From the NCBI GenBank assembly GCA_027365835.1, contig DAHXLU010000047.1, positions 1-18,745 on the forward strand: 18,745 bases of DNA, read 5' to 3'. Shown in pieces: positions 1-6,873 of the stretch; position 1 is the stretch's first letter; each line of letters begins with the position of its first letter. Under the pieces are notes generated by a model. The model was not told the origin of the DNA, did not search any database, and saw only the letters and a list, made by a program, of their open reading frames with translations. The position numbers and the translations under genes were made by a program. Source of the DNA: JAJZMA01 sp021850405. GTDB taxonomy: Bacteria > Chloroflexota > Dormibacteria > Aeolococcales > Aeolococcaceae.

Positions 1-134
1 AGGTGCAGCGCGCGATCGACCGCCTCAACCATCGACCACGCAAGGTACTGGGATTCCGTTCCCCTCATGAAGTGTTCTTCTCTACCTCCTTATGCTATAG
101 TCCAGACATCAAGGCTGTTGCACTTCGTTGTTGA
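1..134 (+). pseudogene. IS30-family transposase, C-terminal fragment
   Basis: The window opens inside a reading frame (codons from base 3) that ends at TGA 132-134. The roughly 43 visible residues include LNHRPRKVLGF followed by SPHEVF and end in VALRC. This matches the conserved end of IS30-family DDE transposases, where an NxRPRKxLG...P.E.F segment follows the catalytic Glu. The terminal bases around 117-128 (gttgcacttcgt) resemble the inverted repeat with which IS30 elements usually overlap their transposase end, so the element probably ends shortly after base 134. The rest lies outside the window, so I cannot tell whether it is intact. Family assignment is fairly secure; activity is unknown. 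Confidence 0.75.
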
Positions 135-227
135 ACCTACGCATGTCCTGATTGTACTTGCCGGCTCGGTTCCTGAAAGGGAGGCAGTGTCACGCACCAG
201 TGCTCAAGGGTGAAGCAGCTGCCTGAG

Positions 228-245
228 GCTCTTTCTACGAAGAGC
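228..245. other. Short perfect inverted repeat (hairpin)
   Basis: GCTCTT at 228-233 and AAGAGC at 240-245 form a perfect 6-bp stem with a 6-nt loop, in the gap between the IS30 remnant and the typA stop. There is no T-run on either strand, so it is not a standard intrinsic terminator. It could be part of an IS end or a weak transcript 3' structure. The remainder of 135-305 shows no gene. Confidence 0.3.
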
Positions 246-287
246 GGCCGCGAAGAGGTGTCACCGTGGGAAGGGACCCCTTAGAGT

Positions 288-304
288 GGGCCAGATTCAG
301 GCCC
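288..304 (-). terminator. Possible typA 3' hairpin (weak)
   Basis: GGGCC (288-292) and GGCCC (300-304) pair across a 7-nt loop immediately after the typA stop on the minus strand. No U-tract follows, so this could stabilise the 3' end or assist termination, but it does not meet the usual intrinsic-terminator pattern. Confidence 0.22.
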
Positions 305-305
305 C

Positions 306-2141
306 CTATCCAGCGGCCTGCTCCCGCTTTCTCAGCTTGATACGCAGATCTGCGCGGAGTACACGCTTGCGCATGCGGATGTTTTTTGGCGTTATCTCCA
401 CCAGCTCATCATCTTCGATAAAGTCCAGGCACTCTTCCAGACTCATCTCATGGGGAGGTACGAGCTTTATCGTCATATCCTCGGTGGAAGAACGGATATT
501 GGTCTTTTGCTTCTGCTTGGTGACGTTTACGTGCATGTCACCTGGCCGCCGGTTCAGCCCTACTATCAACCCCTCATATACTGGGGTTCCTGGTCCAATG
601 AAGGGCTGACCCCGCTCCTGCAGGGAGAGCAGTCCGTATGCCACTGCCATTCCATCCTGGCTTGCTGTGAGAACACCGTTACGACTGGTGCCAGGGAGGT
701 GGCGCCATGGTTCCCAGCCGATCACCCTTGACGCCATGACACCTGTTCCCCGGGTGAGGGTGAGCATCTGGCTGCGCAACCCGATCAGCGCGCGGGTAGG
801 TGCATGGTAGGTAATCCGGACCATGCTGTCATGGTTGTCCATGTTCTGCAGCTGGGCCCCCCGGGAGCCAAGTGCTTCAGTCACTGCGCCAACTGCCTCA
901 TTGCTGCAGTCAATTACACACTCTTCCACCGGCTCGTGGCGCTGTCCATTAATCTCCCTGGTGATTACTGCCGGGCGGGAAACCTCGAATTCAAACCCTT
1001 CCCTCCGCATCGTTTCAATGAGCACAGCCAGATGCAGCTCCCCCCGGCCGCTTACCTCAAAAATGTCTGCCGTGGGGCCATCCTCAACCCGAAGCGCAAT
1101 GTTTGTCTGCAGCTCCCGCTCCAGTCTTGCCCGGAGCTGGCGGGAGGTACTGCTGGCGGTTGCTTCCCGCCCTGAGAAGGGCGACTGGTTCACAGAGAAC
1201 TGCATGCGGAGTGTGGGTTCACCGACTATCATCCGGGTTAGCGGCTCTGGGTGTTCCGCGTCTGCAATCGTGTCGCCTATAGATACATTGGAAAGGCCGC
1301 TTATATAGACGATGTCGCCGACAGTTGCCGACTGGACCGGGATTCGTGAGAGCGCCTCTACACTAAGGATTGTGGCTACCTTCTGTCTGGGACTGAGCCC
1401 CTCTGCCTGACAGGTGACCACCGTCTCGCCCACAGTGATCCGACCCCGTGACACCCTGCCTATGGCGAGTTGTCCGCTGTAGGGGTCATAGTCGAGGTTG
1501 CTCACGAGAATCTGCAGCGGGGCCTCCATGTCTCCTTCTGGTGGGGGCACGGTGTTGCAGATTGCTGTGATGAGTGGTTCCAGCGAAACGCCAGGTTCGT
1601 CGAGGGAGAGGGTGGCCGTTCCCTCTTTGGCGTTGGTATATACCACAGGTGCGTCCAGCTGATCCGGATGCTGGGCCAGCTCCAGCAGAAGGTCGTGGGT
1701 TGCCTCGACAGTCTCCTGCGGGCGAGCATTTGCCCGGTCAATCTTGTTGACCACAATTATTGGTTTCAGGCCGAGCAGCAGCGCCTCCTTGAGCACTACC
1801 CTGGTCTGGGGCATGGGGCCCTCTGCGGCATCCACCAGTAGAAGGCAGCCATCTGCCATGCCAAGGACCCGCTCCACCTCTCCGCCAAAGTCGGCATGGC
1901 CCGGCGTATCGATTATGTTCAGCTTTATGCCGTGGTAGATCACAGAGGTGGTTTTGGCAAGGATGGTGATTCCCTTTTCCCGCTCAAGGTCATTGGAATC
2001 CATGATCAGTACCCCTACCTGCTCATGCGCGGCAAATACCCGTGCCTGCTTTAGGAGTGCATCCACGAGTGTGGTTTTGCCGTGGTCTACATGGGCGATG
2101 ATAGCGACGTTGCGCAGGTCATCCCGCCGGCTAGATGTCAT
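306..2141 (-). CDS. typA: Translational GTPase TypA/BipA
   Basis: 611 aa, the usual length for TypA/BipA, a ribosome-associated GTPase of the EF-G/LepA class that helps 50S assembly and stress or cold adaptation. The G motifs are in order: P-loop HVDHGKTT at residues 17-24, switch with EKGITI near 55, DTPGHAD near 78, and NKID near 132. Beta-barrel and EF-G-like domains follow (GRGELHLAVLIETMRREGFEFEVSRP, split here only by my description). The TypA-specific C-terminal domain carries RPGDMHVN and the lysine-rich tail region KQKQKTNIRSS. The ATG at 2141 abuts an AAGGA sequence with almost no spacer; no in-frame upstream start looks better. It is the last gene of the minus-strand series, about 150 nt after the orphan ORF. 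Function is secure from family; its regulation cannot be seen. Confidence 0.97.
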   Translation of the reverse strand: MTSSRRDDLRNVAIIAHVDHGKTTLVDALLKQARVFAAHEQVGVLIMDSNDLEREKGITILAKTTSVIYHGIKLNIIDTPGHADFGGEVERVLGMADGCLLLVDAAEGPMPQTRVVLKEALLLGLKPIIVVNKIDRANARPQETVEATHDLLLELAQHPDQLDAPVVYTNAKEGTATLSLDEPGVSLEPLITAICNTVPPPEGDMEAPLQILVSNLDYDPYSGQLAIGRVSRGRITVGETVVTCQAEGLSPRQKVATILSVEALSRIPVQSATVGDIVYISGLSNVSIGDTIADAEHPEPLTRMIVGEPTLRMQFSVNQSPFSGREATASSTSRQLRARLERELQTNIALRVEDGPTADIFEVSGRGELHLAVLIETMRREGFEFEVSRPAVITREINGQRHEPVEECVIDCSNEAVGAVTEALGSRGAQLQNMDNHDSMVRITYHAPTRALIGLRSQMLTLTRGTGVMASRVIGWEPWRHLPGTSRNGVLTASQDGMAVAYGLLSLQERGQPFIGPGTPVYEGLIVGLNRRPGDMHVNVTKQKQKTNIRSSTEDMTIKLVPPHEMSLEECLDFIEDDELVEITPKNIRMRKRVLRADLRIKLRKREQAAG

Positions 2142-2288
2142 TCCTTCATTGTGGACTATGCCGGCCGTGACAGGCAGTTGCCGTTTGGCAGGCTTATGGG
2201 AAGCGCCGGGGGGCTGCCAGGGCGCTCACCGGTGCCGGGAGTGGCCCGGGAGGACAGTGGCTCTCGTGCTGGCGGGGAATCCTTTTGA

Positions 2289-2621
2289 CTATTCCGGAAA
2301 ATCGTGTAGCAGGGTCGCCTGCGGATTTTCTCCAAACAGGGTTGTCGCCACTATCTGGAACAGGCCATACATGTCAGATGCGGTATCGAAATCGCGTGTT
2401 TCCTGATAGGTAGTGCCGTGGGCAACTGTCTCAATCCTGAACTGGTTGCAGGAGATCCATACCGTGGAGTTGCCCGACTTGGTCCTGTACCAGCCGTCTT
2501 TGGCGTCAGCCCAGGCGACTGCATTCTTTATGCTCCGCAGGTAGATTCTCCGGAAGATGATGTCGATCACATCCAGGCCCCTGCCATCCAGGCTGCTGCT
2601 CTCCAGGCTCCTGTTTTCCAT
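2289..2621 (-). CDS. Orphan hypothetical protein (~110 aa)
   Basis: This is an open frame of 110 codons from ATG 2621. It could begin earlier at ATG 2636 or TTG 2675 (128 aa). I prefer 2621 because GGGAG at 2628-2632 sits 6 nt upstream, while the earlier candidates lack a ribosome binding site. The protein is soluble and mixed in charge. It has no signal peptide or membrane segment, one Cys, and several aromatic residues in the middle (AVAWADAKDGWYRTKSGN). I do not recognise a family. It lies between the flippase (140 nt upstream) and typA (about 150 nt downstream), on the same strand, so co-transcription is possible. The sequence looks like a real protein rather than antisense noise, but this rests on composition and the RBS alone. 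Confidence 0.6.
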   Translation of the reverse strand: MENRSLESSSLDGRGLDVIDIIFRRIYLRSIKNAVAWADAKDGWYRTKSGNSTVWISCNQFRIETVAHGTTYQETRDFDTASDMYGLFQIVATTLFGENPQATLLHDFPE

Positions 2622-2627
2622 CAACTT

Positions 2628-2632
2628 CTCCC
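2628..2632 (-). promoter_or_regulatory. Ribosome binding site fixing the orphan ORF start
   Basis: GGGAG on the minus strand, 6 nt before ATG 2621. It favours the shorter 110-aa product over the TTG start at 2675. Confidence 0.5.
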
Positions 2633-2761
2633 GCATACTGCGATAGGTCCGGGACCGATTATACTCGTGCCGCAATGCCCAAAGATAGCGCAGTGACTGG
2701 GAATGTCCACCTGTGTGGTGTTAACCTGCTGGAGACGCGGGAGGAGGTCCTGTCTGCCGCT

Positions 2762-4078
2762 TCAGGAGGGGGAGGGGACGGGCTCCTCGCCAGTGCTTGC
2801 GCCAGTCACGTGCCGGGCGCCCCAGATAAGCAGGGCTACCAGGCTTCCCATAAGCAGGGCTGCAGCCGGCGCGATGGCGAGCCCATCCGGGGTCGCTACG
2901 GTCGCTGTGACTATTGCCACCTCCACTACAAGGCTGGATGCAAGACCACAGAGGACTGCCACGCGCTGCCGGTGCCGCGCCCAGGAGACCCACATGGCGT
3001 AATTGGCGCAGGCAGCCGCAGTTCCCGAGACTCCAAAGGTGAGAAACCAGGAGCGCTGGACATGGAAGCCAGCGCCATAGAGGTGGTCCACGATGAAGGG
3101 GCCGAGCACTACCAGAAATACTGTGGCACACGTCATGAGCAGGAAAGTGGCACAGGCACCTACTACAATGAGCAGTCCCCCACGTCTTGCTATCTCACCG
3201 TAGAAGGCAGTTACCACTGATCCAGTCACAATCATGCACCCAGTTACTATCAGCTGGGCTGACGCAAAGTTGCCTGCTATGGAAGCTGCCAGGTCATGCT
3301 TGGCAAGTAGCAAGGGGGTAGACCACAGTCCCCAGAGCGCTGTGGATGCCACCGCTGCGATGAGCGATGCATTACCGAGACTCGCTTTCGGCGGCTCGGA
3401 CTGGGTGTGGCTGCTTCCAGCTGGGTGTTGGTCCAGGGCGACAAACAGGATGATAGCGGTGAGCACTACCGGTGCCAGTGAGGCCAGCAGCGCAGCATCC
3501 GCAATGAAGGCGGTGTGGCCAGCCACTACTCCCAGGGCAAGCCGCACCAGGGTGGTTCCAAACATGGTGATGGCTATGAGCCGTAGGCGGGATGTCCCAA
3601 CTGCACCTGCATTCGGCAGCGCGCCAAAGATGGTGGCTATCCAGATCAGCCCGGCAAGGGCTACCGGGACCGGGCTCGCAAGGACGAGGAAGTGCTGGAT
3701 CGGGATGACCAGGGCGACGATGGCGGCGGTGAGTGCCCAGAGCGGCCACATGCGGATCCCCTGGGAGAGCACCACGTGGCGGGCATGGCGGGGATGGAGC
3801 GCCACCTGTCTGGCTACTGCGTAGGTGATCCCGTTGGCGAGAAAGCTCACCACGATCCCGATGGAGAGCAAAGGCCCGATGATGGCGTAGGTGATTGCGC
3901 CCCCTGCCCGGGCGACTATTACATTGAAAACGAGGGCAGACAGGCCTGAGATGGCTCCTGACCCAACGAGAAGAATGGTCCCTATTGTGAGATTGCGGTT
4001 GGTGGTCACCGGCTCGGATGTCACCGTGACCGGGAGCAGCACCTCCAGTTCAGGATCAATCGCCACAGCACTTTCCAA
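2762..4078 (-). CDS. Polytopic MOP/MATE-like flippase (polysaccharide export type)
   Basis: 438 aa, almost entirely hydrophobic, with about 12 membrane segments separated by short loops. The first begins near residue 32 (TIGTILLVGSGAISGLSALV), and one longer polar loop lies near 220-240. This architecture resembles polysaccharide-biosynthesis flippases of the MOP superfamily, which move lipid-linked sugars across the cytoplasmic membrane. The substrate cannot be read from sequence. The computed start is TTG 4078, which has no ribosome binding site. Upstream, ATG 4196 has GGGAG 7 nt before it and overlaps the preceding stop as ATGA, but lies one base out of frame. Shortening the C5 tract (plus strand G5, 4176-4180) by one base joins it into a protein of about 477 aa with an extended cytoplasmic N-terminus. 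Other multi-spanning transporters remain possible. Confidence 0.7.
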   Translation of the reverse strand: MESAVAIDPELEVLLPVTVTSEPVTTNRNLTIGTILLVGSGAISGLSALVFNVIVARAGGAITYAIIGPLLSIGIVVSFLANGITYAVARQVALHPRHARHVVLSQGIRMWPLWALTAAIVALVIPIQHFLVLASPVPVALAGLIWIATIFGALPNAGAVGTSRLRLIAITMFGTTLVRLALGVVAGHTAFIADAALLASLAPVVLTAIILFVALDQHPAGSSHTQSEPPKASLGNASLIAAVASTALWGLWSTPLLLAKHDLAASIAGNFASAQLIVTGCMIVTGSVVTAFYGEIARRGGLLIVVGACATFLLMTCATVFLVVLGPFIVDHLYGAGFHVQRSWFLTFGVSGTAAACANYAMWVSWARHRQRVAVLCGLASSLVVEVAIVTATVATPDGLAIAPAAALLMGSLVALLIWGARHVTGASTGEEPVPSPS

Positions 4079-4192
4079 CAGCCGCCATGCTGCACGCCCA
4101 GCCTTCAGGCTGCTCGTCTCCCGGAAGGCAGACGTGGCGGCTGGATATGGGTCGCCAGTGACTACGGTGCTGGACGGGGGATGGAATCTCGG

Positions 4193-4560
4193 TCATGGCA
4201 TGGCTCCCAGGAGGTATTGTCGCCACGGGCGCAGAGCACGCTCCTCGCCATAGGCGGCCCTTTGTGCGTTGCCAATGGACACGGTAACAGAAACCCGGCT
4301 CAAGCGGACATCATTGGTTTTTTGGGGGCACAGTCTTCTGGCTCGCTGGACAGGTCCAGCCGCCAGTCCTGCCTGCCCAAGCAAGCCTGTGGAGTCCCCT
4401 TCTCCTGGACGCAACCCCAGGGGGGCATAGGGACCTGCATGCCCTGCGGTCCACTGCGCTCGCGCTCCGCGATCCAGGACTCGAGGGCTTCCTTTAGTCC
4501 TGAAAGTGGCAGCCGAAGCTGAAACGTGCTCCCTTGCTTCAGAAGGGCTGGCCGGGCTAG
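4193..4560 (-). pseudogene. Frame-broken unknown gene upstream of flippase
   Basis: Two partial frames on the minus strand look coding. The first runs from about 4560 to a TGA near 4305, with protein-like text such as LKEALESWIAERERSG and GRQDWRLDLSSEPEDCA. The second runs to TGA 4193-4195 and ends AAYGEERALRPWRQYLLGAMP. One extra base in the C5/A6 tract (plus strand T6G5, 4318-4328) would join them into a single polypeptide of about 120 aa ending in an ATGA overlap with the flippase start. The upstream side is bounded by the in-frame TAG of the small basic gene, and no ATG, GTG or TTG start exists before residue ~41. This may be a sequencing indel or real decay. I do not recognise the family. 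The frame evidence is by eye, from amino-acid texture. Confidence 0.4.
4204..4208 (-). promoter_or_regulatory. Ribosome binding site for the probable true flippase start
   Basis: GGGAG on the minus strand, 7 nt upstream of ATG 4196. That ATG forms an ATGA overlap with the stop (4193-4195) of the preceding open frame, a typical translational-coupling arrangement. It supports 4196 as the ancestral start despite the apparent frame break after it. Confidence 0.5.
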
Positions 4561-4743
4561 CTACTCCTCTGGGGTGTTGGCGTCTCTTCCAGACTGCATG
4601 GCTTTCTTGGCAGCCTCGCGGCGTGCCGCTTTCTGGGTGGACGGCGCCTTGGGCTTCTTGGTTTCCTTCTTTGGGGCGCCTCTGCTCTTTTCTGCCACTT
4701 GTTTCTCCTTATCCTTTATAACAGGTGCTGTAGCAGCGTTCAT
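4561..4743 (-). CDS. Small Lys/Ala-rich basic protein
   Basis: 60 aa from ATG 4743 (a TTG at 4761 would add six residues). The middle is strongly basic and low-complexity, with KDKEKQVAEKS, KKETKKPKAPSTQKAARR and EAAKKAMQSG, and the end is acidic (NTPEE). Such composition suits a nucleic-acid- or ribosome-binding tail or a histone-H1-like peptide, but no specific family can be named. No good ribosome binding site is visible before either start. The TAG stop is in the same frame as the broken gene that follows, so the two may once have been one longer gene. The putative ISL3 end lies only 20 bases upstream, so the element may have removed its promoter or its 5' part. Confidence 0.4.
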   Translation of the reverse strand: MNAATAPVIKDKEKQVAEKSRGAPKKETKKPKAPSTQKAARREAAKKAMQSGRDANTPEE

Positions 4744-4910
4744 TGCGCTGGGAAAGCTCAAAGGCTGTGCGCTGCTTCCCTGTGGGTAGATGACTCTCCC
4801 TATTCAATCTTATCCGCAAATTAGTGCGAAATGGTAGCCGGGGCACCTTGCCCGCGCTCCTGACGCAGATGCGGGTCATGCGGCCGCCCGTTCTTGAGGA
4901 AGCGCTAGAT

Positions 4911-5704
4911 CTATGGGCCGGACGCCAACATGACCAGGGCGAGCGCTACGCACGCGAGTGGAGCCCATACGCCCGACGGATAATCAATCGGACTTTGGCA
5001 TTAAACTCTTCCAGCAAACTCTTCCAGCCGACCGTTGGAAATGCCGTACTCTATGGCCTTGAGAGTCATGTCTCGGTGGCTGCACACGTGACGAAGGAAG
5101 CCAGCCGTGAACGACGAACCCGCGAGCAGTAGCGATCCAGCAACGTAGCATCCTCTTCCCGCGTGAGGTCGCCTGCGGAAGATCTCGCGAAACTGCTTCT
5201 TCATCGCGTAGGACCGCCACAGAGCGCCCCCTTGCCCTCGCAGTGCCGCGAGCTGGATCCTCGGGTTCTCGCTCAGAGTGCCGGGTTTCTTGAGCAGGGC
5301 CCCGCGCGCCTCTTTGAACGACTTGGCGTACTGCGGATCCGATATACCTCGGAGTTGCTGCCAGAGCTCCCGTCGAACGTCGTCAAATGCCTCACTGACG
5401 AGTTTGACGAGGTGAAATGGATCGGCACACACCACCGCCTGTGGCGCATGCCGTTCATTCCGGAAGGACTTGAGAAGCGCCGGGCCCAGATCCATGCTTA
5501 TTGCCTCAATCTGAGCGGGGTGTTCCGTGCCCACTTCGTCGAAGAACCTGTTGAGTGTCGCGGCGTCCTTGCTCCTGGCTCCACACACTACGCGGCGGCG
5601 GTCCTGGTCGACGACCAGGGTCAGATACTTGTGGTGCTTGCGCCAACTGATTTCATCGATGCCAATGCGGAACAGTCCATTGAGCCGCTGAGCTTTATAC
5701 CGTG
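4911..5704 (-). pseudogene. ISL3-family (IS204/IS1001/IS1096/IS1165) transposase, truncated and frameshifted
   Basis: The catalytic half of an ISL3 transposase is readable in pieces. GLFRIGIDEISWRKHHKY near 5690-5640 carries the first Asp, EAISMDLGPALLKSF carries the second, CADPFHLVKLVSEAFDDV is the family's conserved mid-segment, and YGISNGRLEE carries the Glu. The frame then hits a premature stop at 5001 because of a 13-bp tandem duplication. Skipping one copy restores KVRLIIRRAYGLHSRA, and one more frame change gives VALALVMLASGP and a stop at 4911-4913. The N-terminal half is missing; a stop (5705-5707) precedes the readable frame. All three catalytic acidic residues remain, but the gene cannot encode an active enzyme as read. 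Confidence 0.85.
5003..5028. repeat. 13-bp perfect tandem duplication inside the transposase
   Basis: The unit aaactcttccagc occurs twice head to tail (5003-5015 and 5016-5028). Because 13 is not a multiple of 3, the second copy shifts the frame and creates the early stop at 5001-5003. Removing one copy restores the conserved ISL3 C-terminus, so the duplication is secondary to the insertion. Confidence 0.9.
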
Positions 5705-5838
5705 TTCATCAAAAGCCTCAGCGCGGCGTCAGAAGGATCTTCTCGCGCAATTACTTATTCCCTCAACCTGTCTGGAACTGGGCGGCAACGGCTCACCGAT
5801 TCCAGTACGGTTTATCTCCTTGAGATACCCCGAGCTTT

Positions 5839-5850
5839 CCCCCCCCCCCC
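5839..5850. repeat. 12-base poly-C tract
   Basis: This is an uninterrupted run of twelve C on the plus strand, the longest homopolymer in the window. It lies in decayed DNA, inside a small minus-strand ORF where it encodes Gly residues. Such runs slip during replication and are also common assembly or sequencing error sites. Confidence 0.95.
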
Positions 5851-5923
5851 CTGTCCGCAGCCCTGCTCGCTCAGCCCCTATTGGCCAAACTTCAGCATCC
5901 CCTTCATGTGTCATAACGGCATG

Positions 5924-6103
5924 TCACCTTCGCGGAATGAGACCTTCATCCCAGGTGGGTGGCGGATTAAAGCCAGAATACCCGGCGCCTTGATGCCAGC
6001 TCTGGTAACTGAAATCCTGCGAACGCTGGAAATGGTATGGCTTTCCCGTGCTGTGTATCTCAAACGATGATCTAACTGTGAATGCCGCCTCTGTTCCTGT
6101 CAT
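5924..6103 (-). CDS. Possible small ORF (59 aa), unknown
   Basis: A minus-strand frame opens at ATG 6103 and ends at TGA 5924-5926. Its residues look protein-like rather than random, with many aromatics and short polar stretches: FEIHSTGKPYHFQRSQDF, then YQSWHQGAGYSGFNPPPTWD. There is no signal peptide and no ribosome binding site before the ATG. The frame stays open upstream for about 35 codons before a stop, so this may be the 3' end of a larger decayed gene whose other pieces lie at 6150-6705. I do not recognise it. Confidence 0.3.
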   Translation of the reverse strand: MTGTEAAFTVRSSFEIHSTGKPYHFQRSQDFSYQSWHQGAGYSGFNPPPTWDEGLIPRR

Positions 6104-6370
6104 CAGCGGCGCAGGGGCCCAATCCCTGAGTCTCCAAAAACTTCTAGGCTTCGATGGAGACTGGTGGTAATGGATACTCCATTAGGAAGGACAGCTCGCG
6201 TCCCCGGTACTGGATAGCCATGCTCTCAGGCACTTACCTCAGTGAAGGACGGAAGTTGGGGCAGACTGCGGGGTCTGTGATTGCAGTGTCGATGGGGACA
6301 CGGCAGGCTGAGTATCTGACGGCACTTCAGCAGATGTGGCAGAGCCGGGTCCTGCCAGCATTGCCAGGCA

Positions 6371-6705
6371 CTACACACCTGTCTTGTCGTCCTCGATGCC
6401 CGATGGGATGCCGGCGATTGCAAAAGGCTCGTGCCTCCAGGTCGAGGATTTCAGCCTCGGCAGATTCCAGCAGCAGTCGGCTGTAGGCACGGGCTCCCTT
6501 GGGTAGGGCCATGATCGAGACAATGGACCTGACCAGCTCTGGCACCGTCGCCATCTGGAGTTCTCTCAAACCAATCGCAGCCAGGGCGGGCACGGCCAGG
6601 CTGTAGTCGCTCGGTAGCCACCTGGGCATTGGGGGACTTTGGTTCACTTTCCCTCGTGCGACTGTCTGGTAGATGGCTGGCTATGGCGGGCGCGCAGAAG
6701 ACCAC
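6371..6705 (-). pseudogene. Broken unknown gene, minus strand
   Basis: Coding-like text is spread over three frames. An opening stretch (from ATG 6705) reads TRESEPKSPNAQVATE. The next frame reads DYSLAVPALAAIGLRELQM and then VRSIVSIMALPKGARAYSR, with LLLESAEAEILDLEARAF after it. A third reads AIAGIPSGIEDDKTGV and stops at 6371-6373. One frame change near 6610-6630 and another near 6425 would join them into about 110 residues. The middle segment looks helical and Ala/Leu-rich. I cannot name a family. The breaks could be mutation or read errors. Confidence 0.35.
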
Positions 6706-6860
6706 GCCGAGAGTGGCTCCGGAAGGTCTTGCACCACCTTGCGCGCTCTGTGTAGGCCCGAGTCATCTGGAAAACTGGAAGATCAGACAAGATGGTTACT
6801 CCCATGTGACTGTTTTATAGAGATTTCATTTTTGGAACGGAAGTATGCTGATTTCTGGAT

Positions 6861-6867
6861 GGGAGGA
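6861..6867 (+). promoter_or_regulatory. Strong ribosome binding site for the first TadE-like gene
   Basis: GGGAGGA lies 6 nt before ATG 6874. It picks this start over upstream in-frame ATGs (6673, 6859), whose added residues resemble no signal or pilin leader. Confidence 0.75.
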
Positions 6868-6873
6868 AGTTCT

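Larger units (their letters stand above)
4763..5704 (-). mobile_element. ISL3-family insertion sequence remnant
   Basis: This is a degenerate transposase segment with its downstream flank. The probable outer end begins GGCTGTGCGCTGC at 4763 and continues to a CTGTGGGTAGA stretch. That resembles the usual ISL3 terminal pattern (GGCT..., then TGTGGGTA), but is diverged. The opposite end is missing: the transposase frame is lost near 5704 and the DNA beyond does not look like the N-terminal zinc-finger half. The element is therefore truncated and non-autonomous. End positions are inferred; the transposase identity is better supported. Confidence 0.6.
5705..6873. other. Decayed intergenic stretch without an intact recognisable gene
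   Basis: No frame across this interval encodes a protein I recognise. It holds a 12-C tract, a 59-aa minus-strand ORF, a 61-aa minus-strand ORF (5729-5914, ATG 5914, running through the C tract as a Gly run), a broken minus-strand gene near 6371-6705, and a minus-strand fragment near 6150-6230 reading MAIQYRGRELSFLMEYPLPP before a stop. Frames change often, consistent with old genes losing function. The last ~150 bases before 6874 are more AT-rich and probably carry the promoter of the Tad-like operon, though no clear -35/-10 pair stands out. Confidence 0.45.

Noticed and set aside
5163..5993. 276-aa plus-strand open frame
   Set aside because: It is antisense to the recognisable ISL3 transposase and has no protein-like motif of its own.
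6673..6873. N-terminal extension of the first TadE-like gene
   Set aside because: The added residues lack any leader features, and a strong ribosome binding site at 6861-6867 points to ATG 6874.
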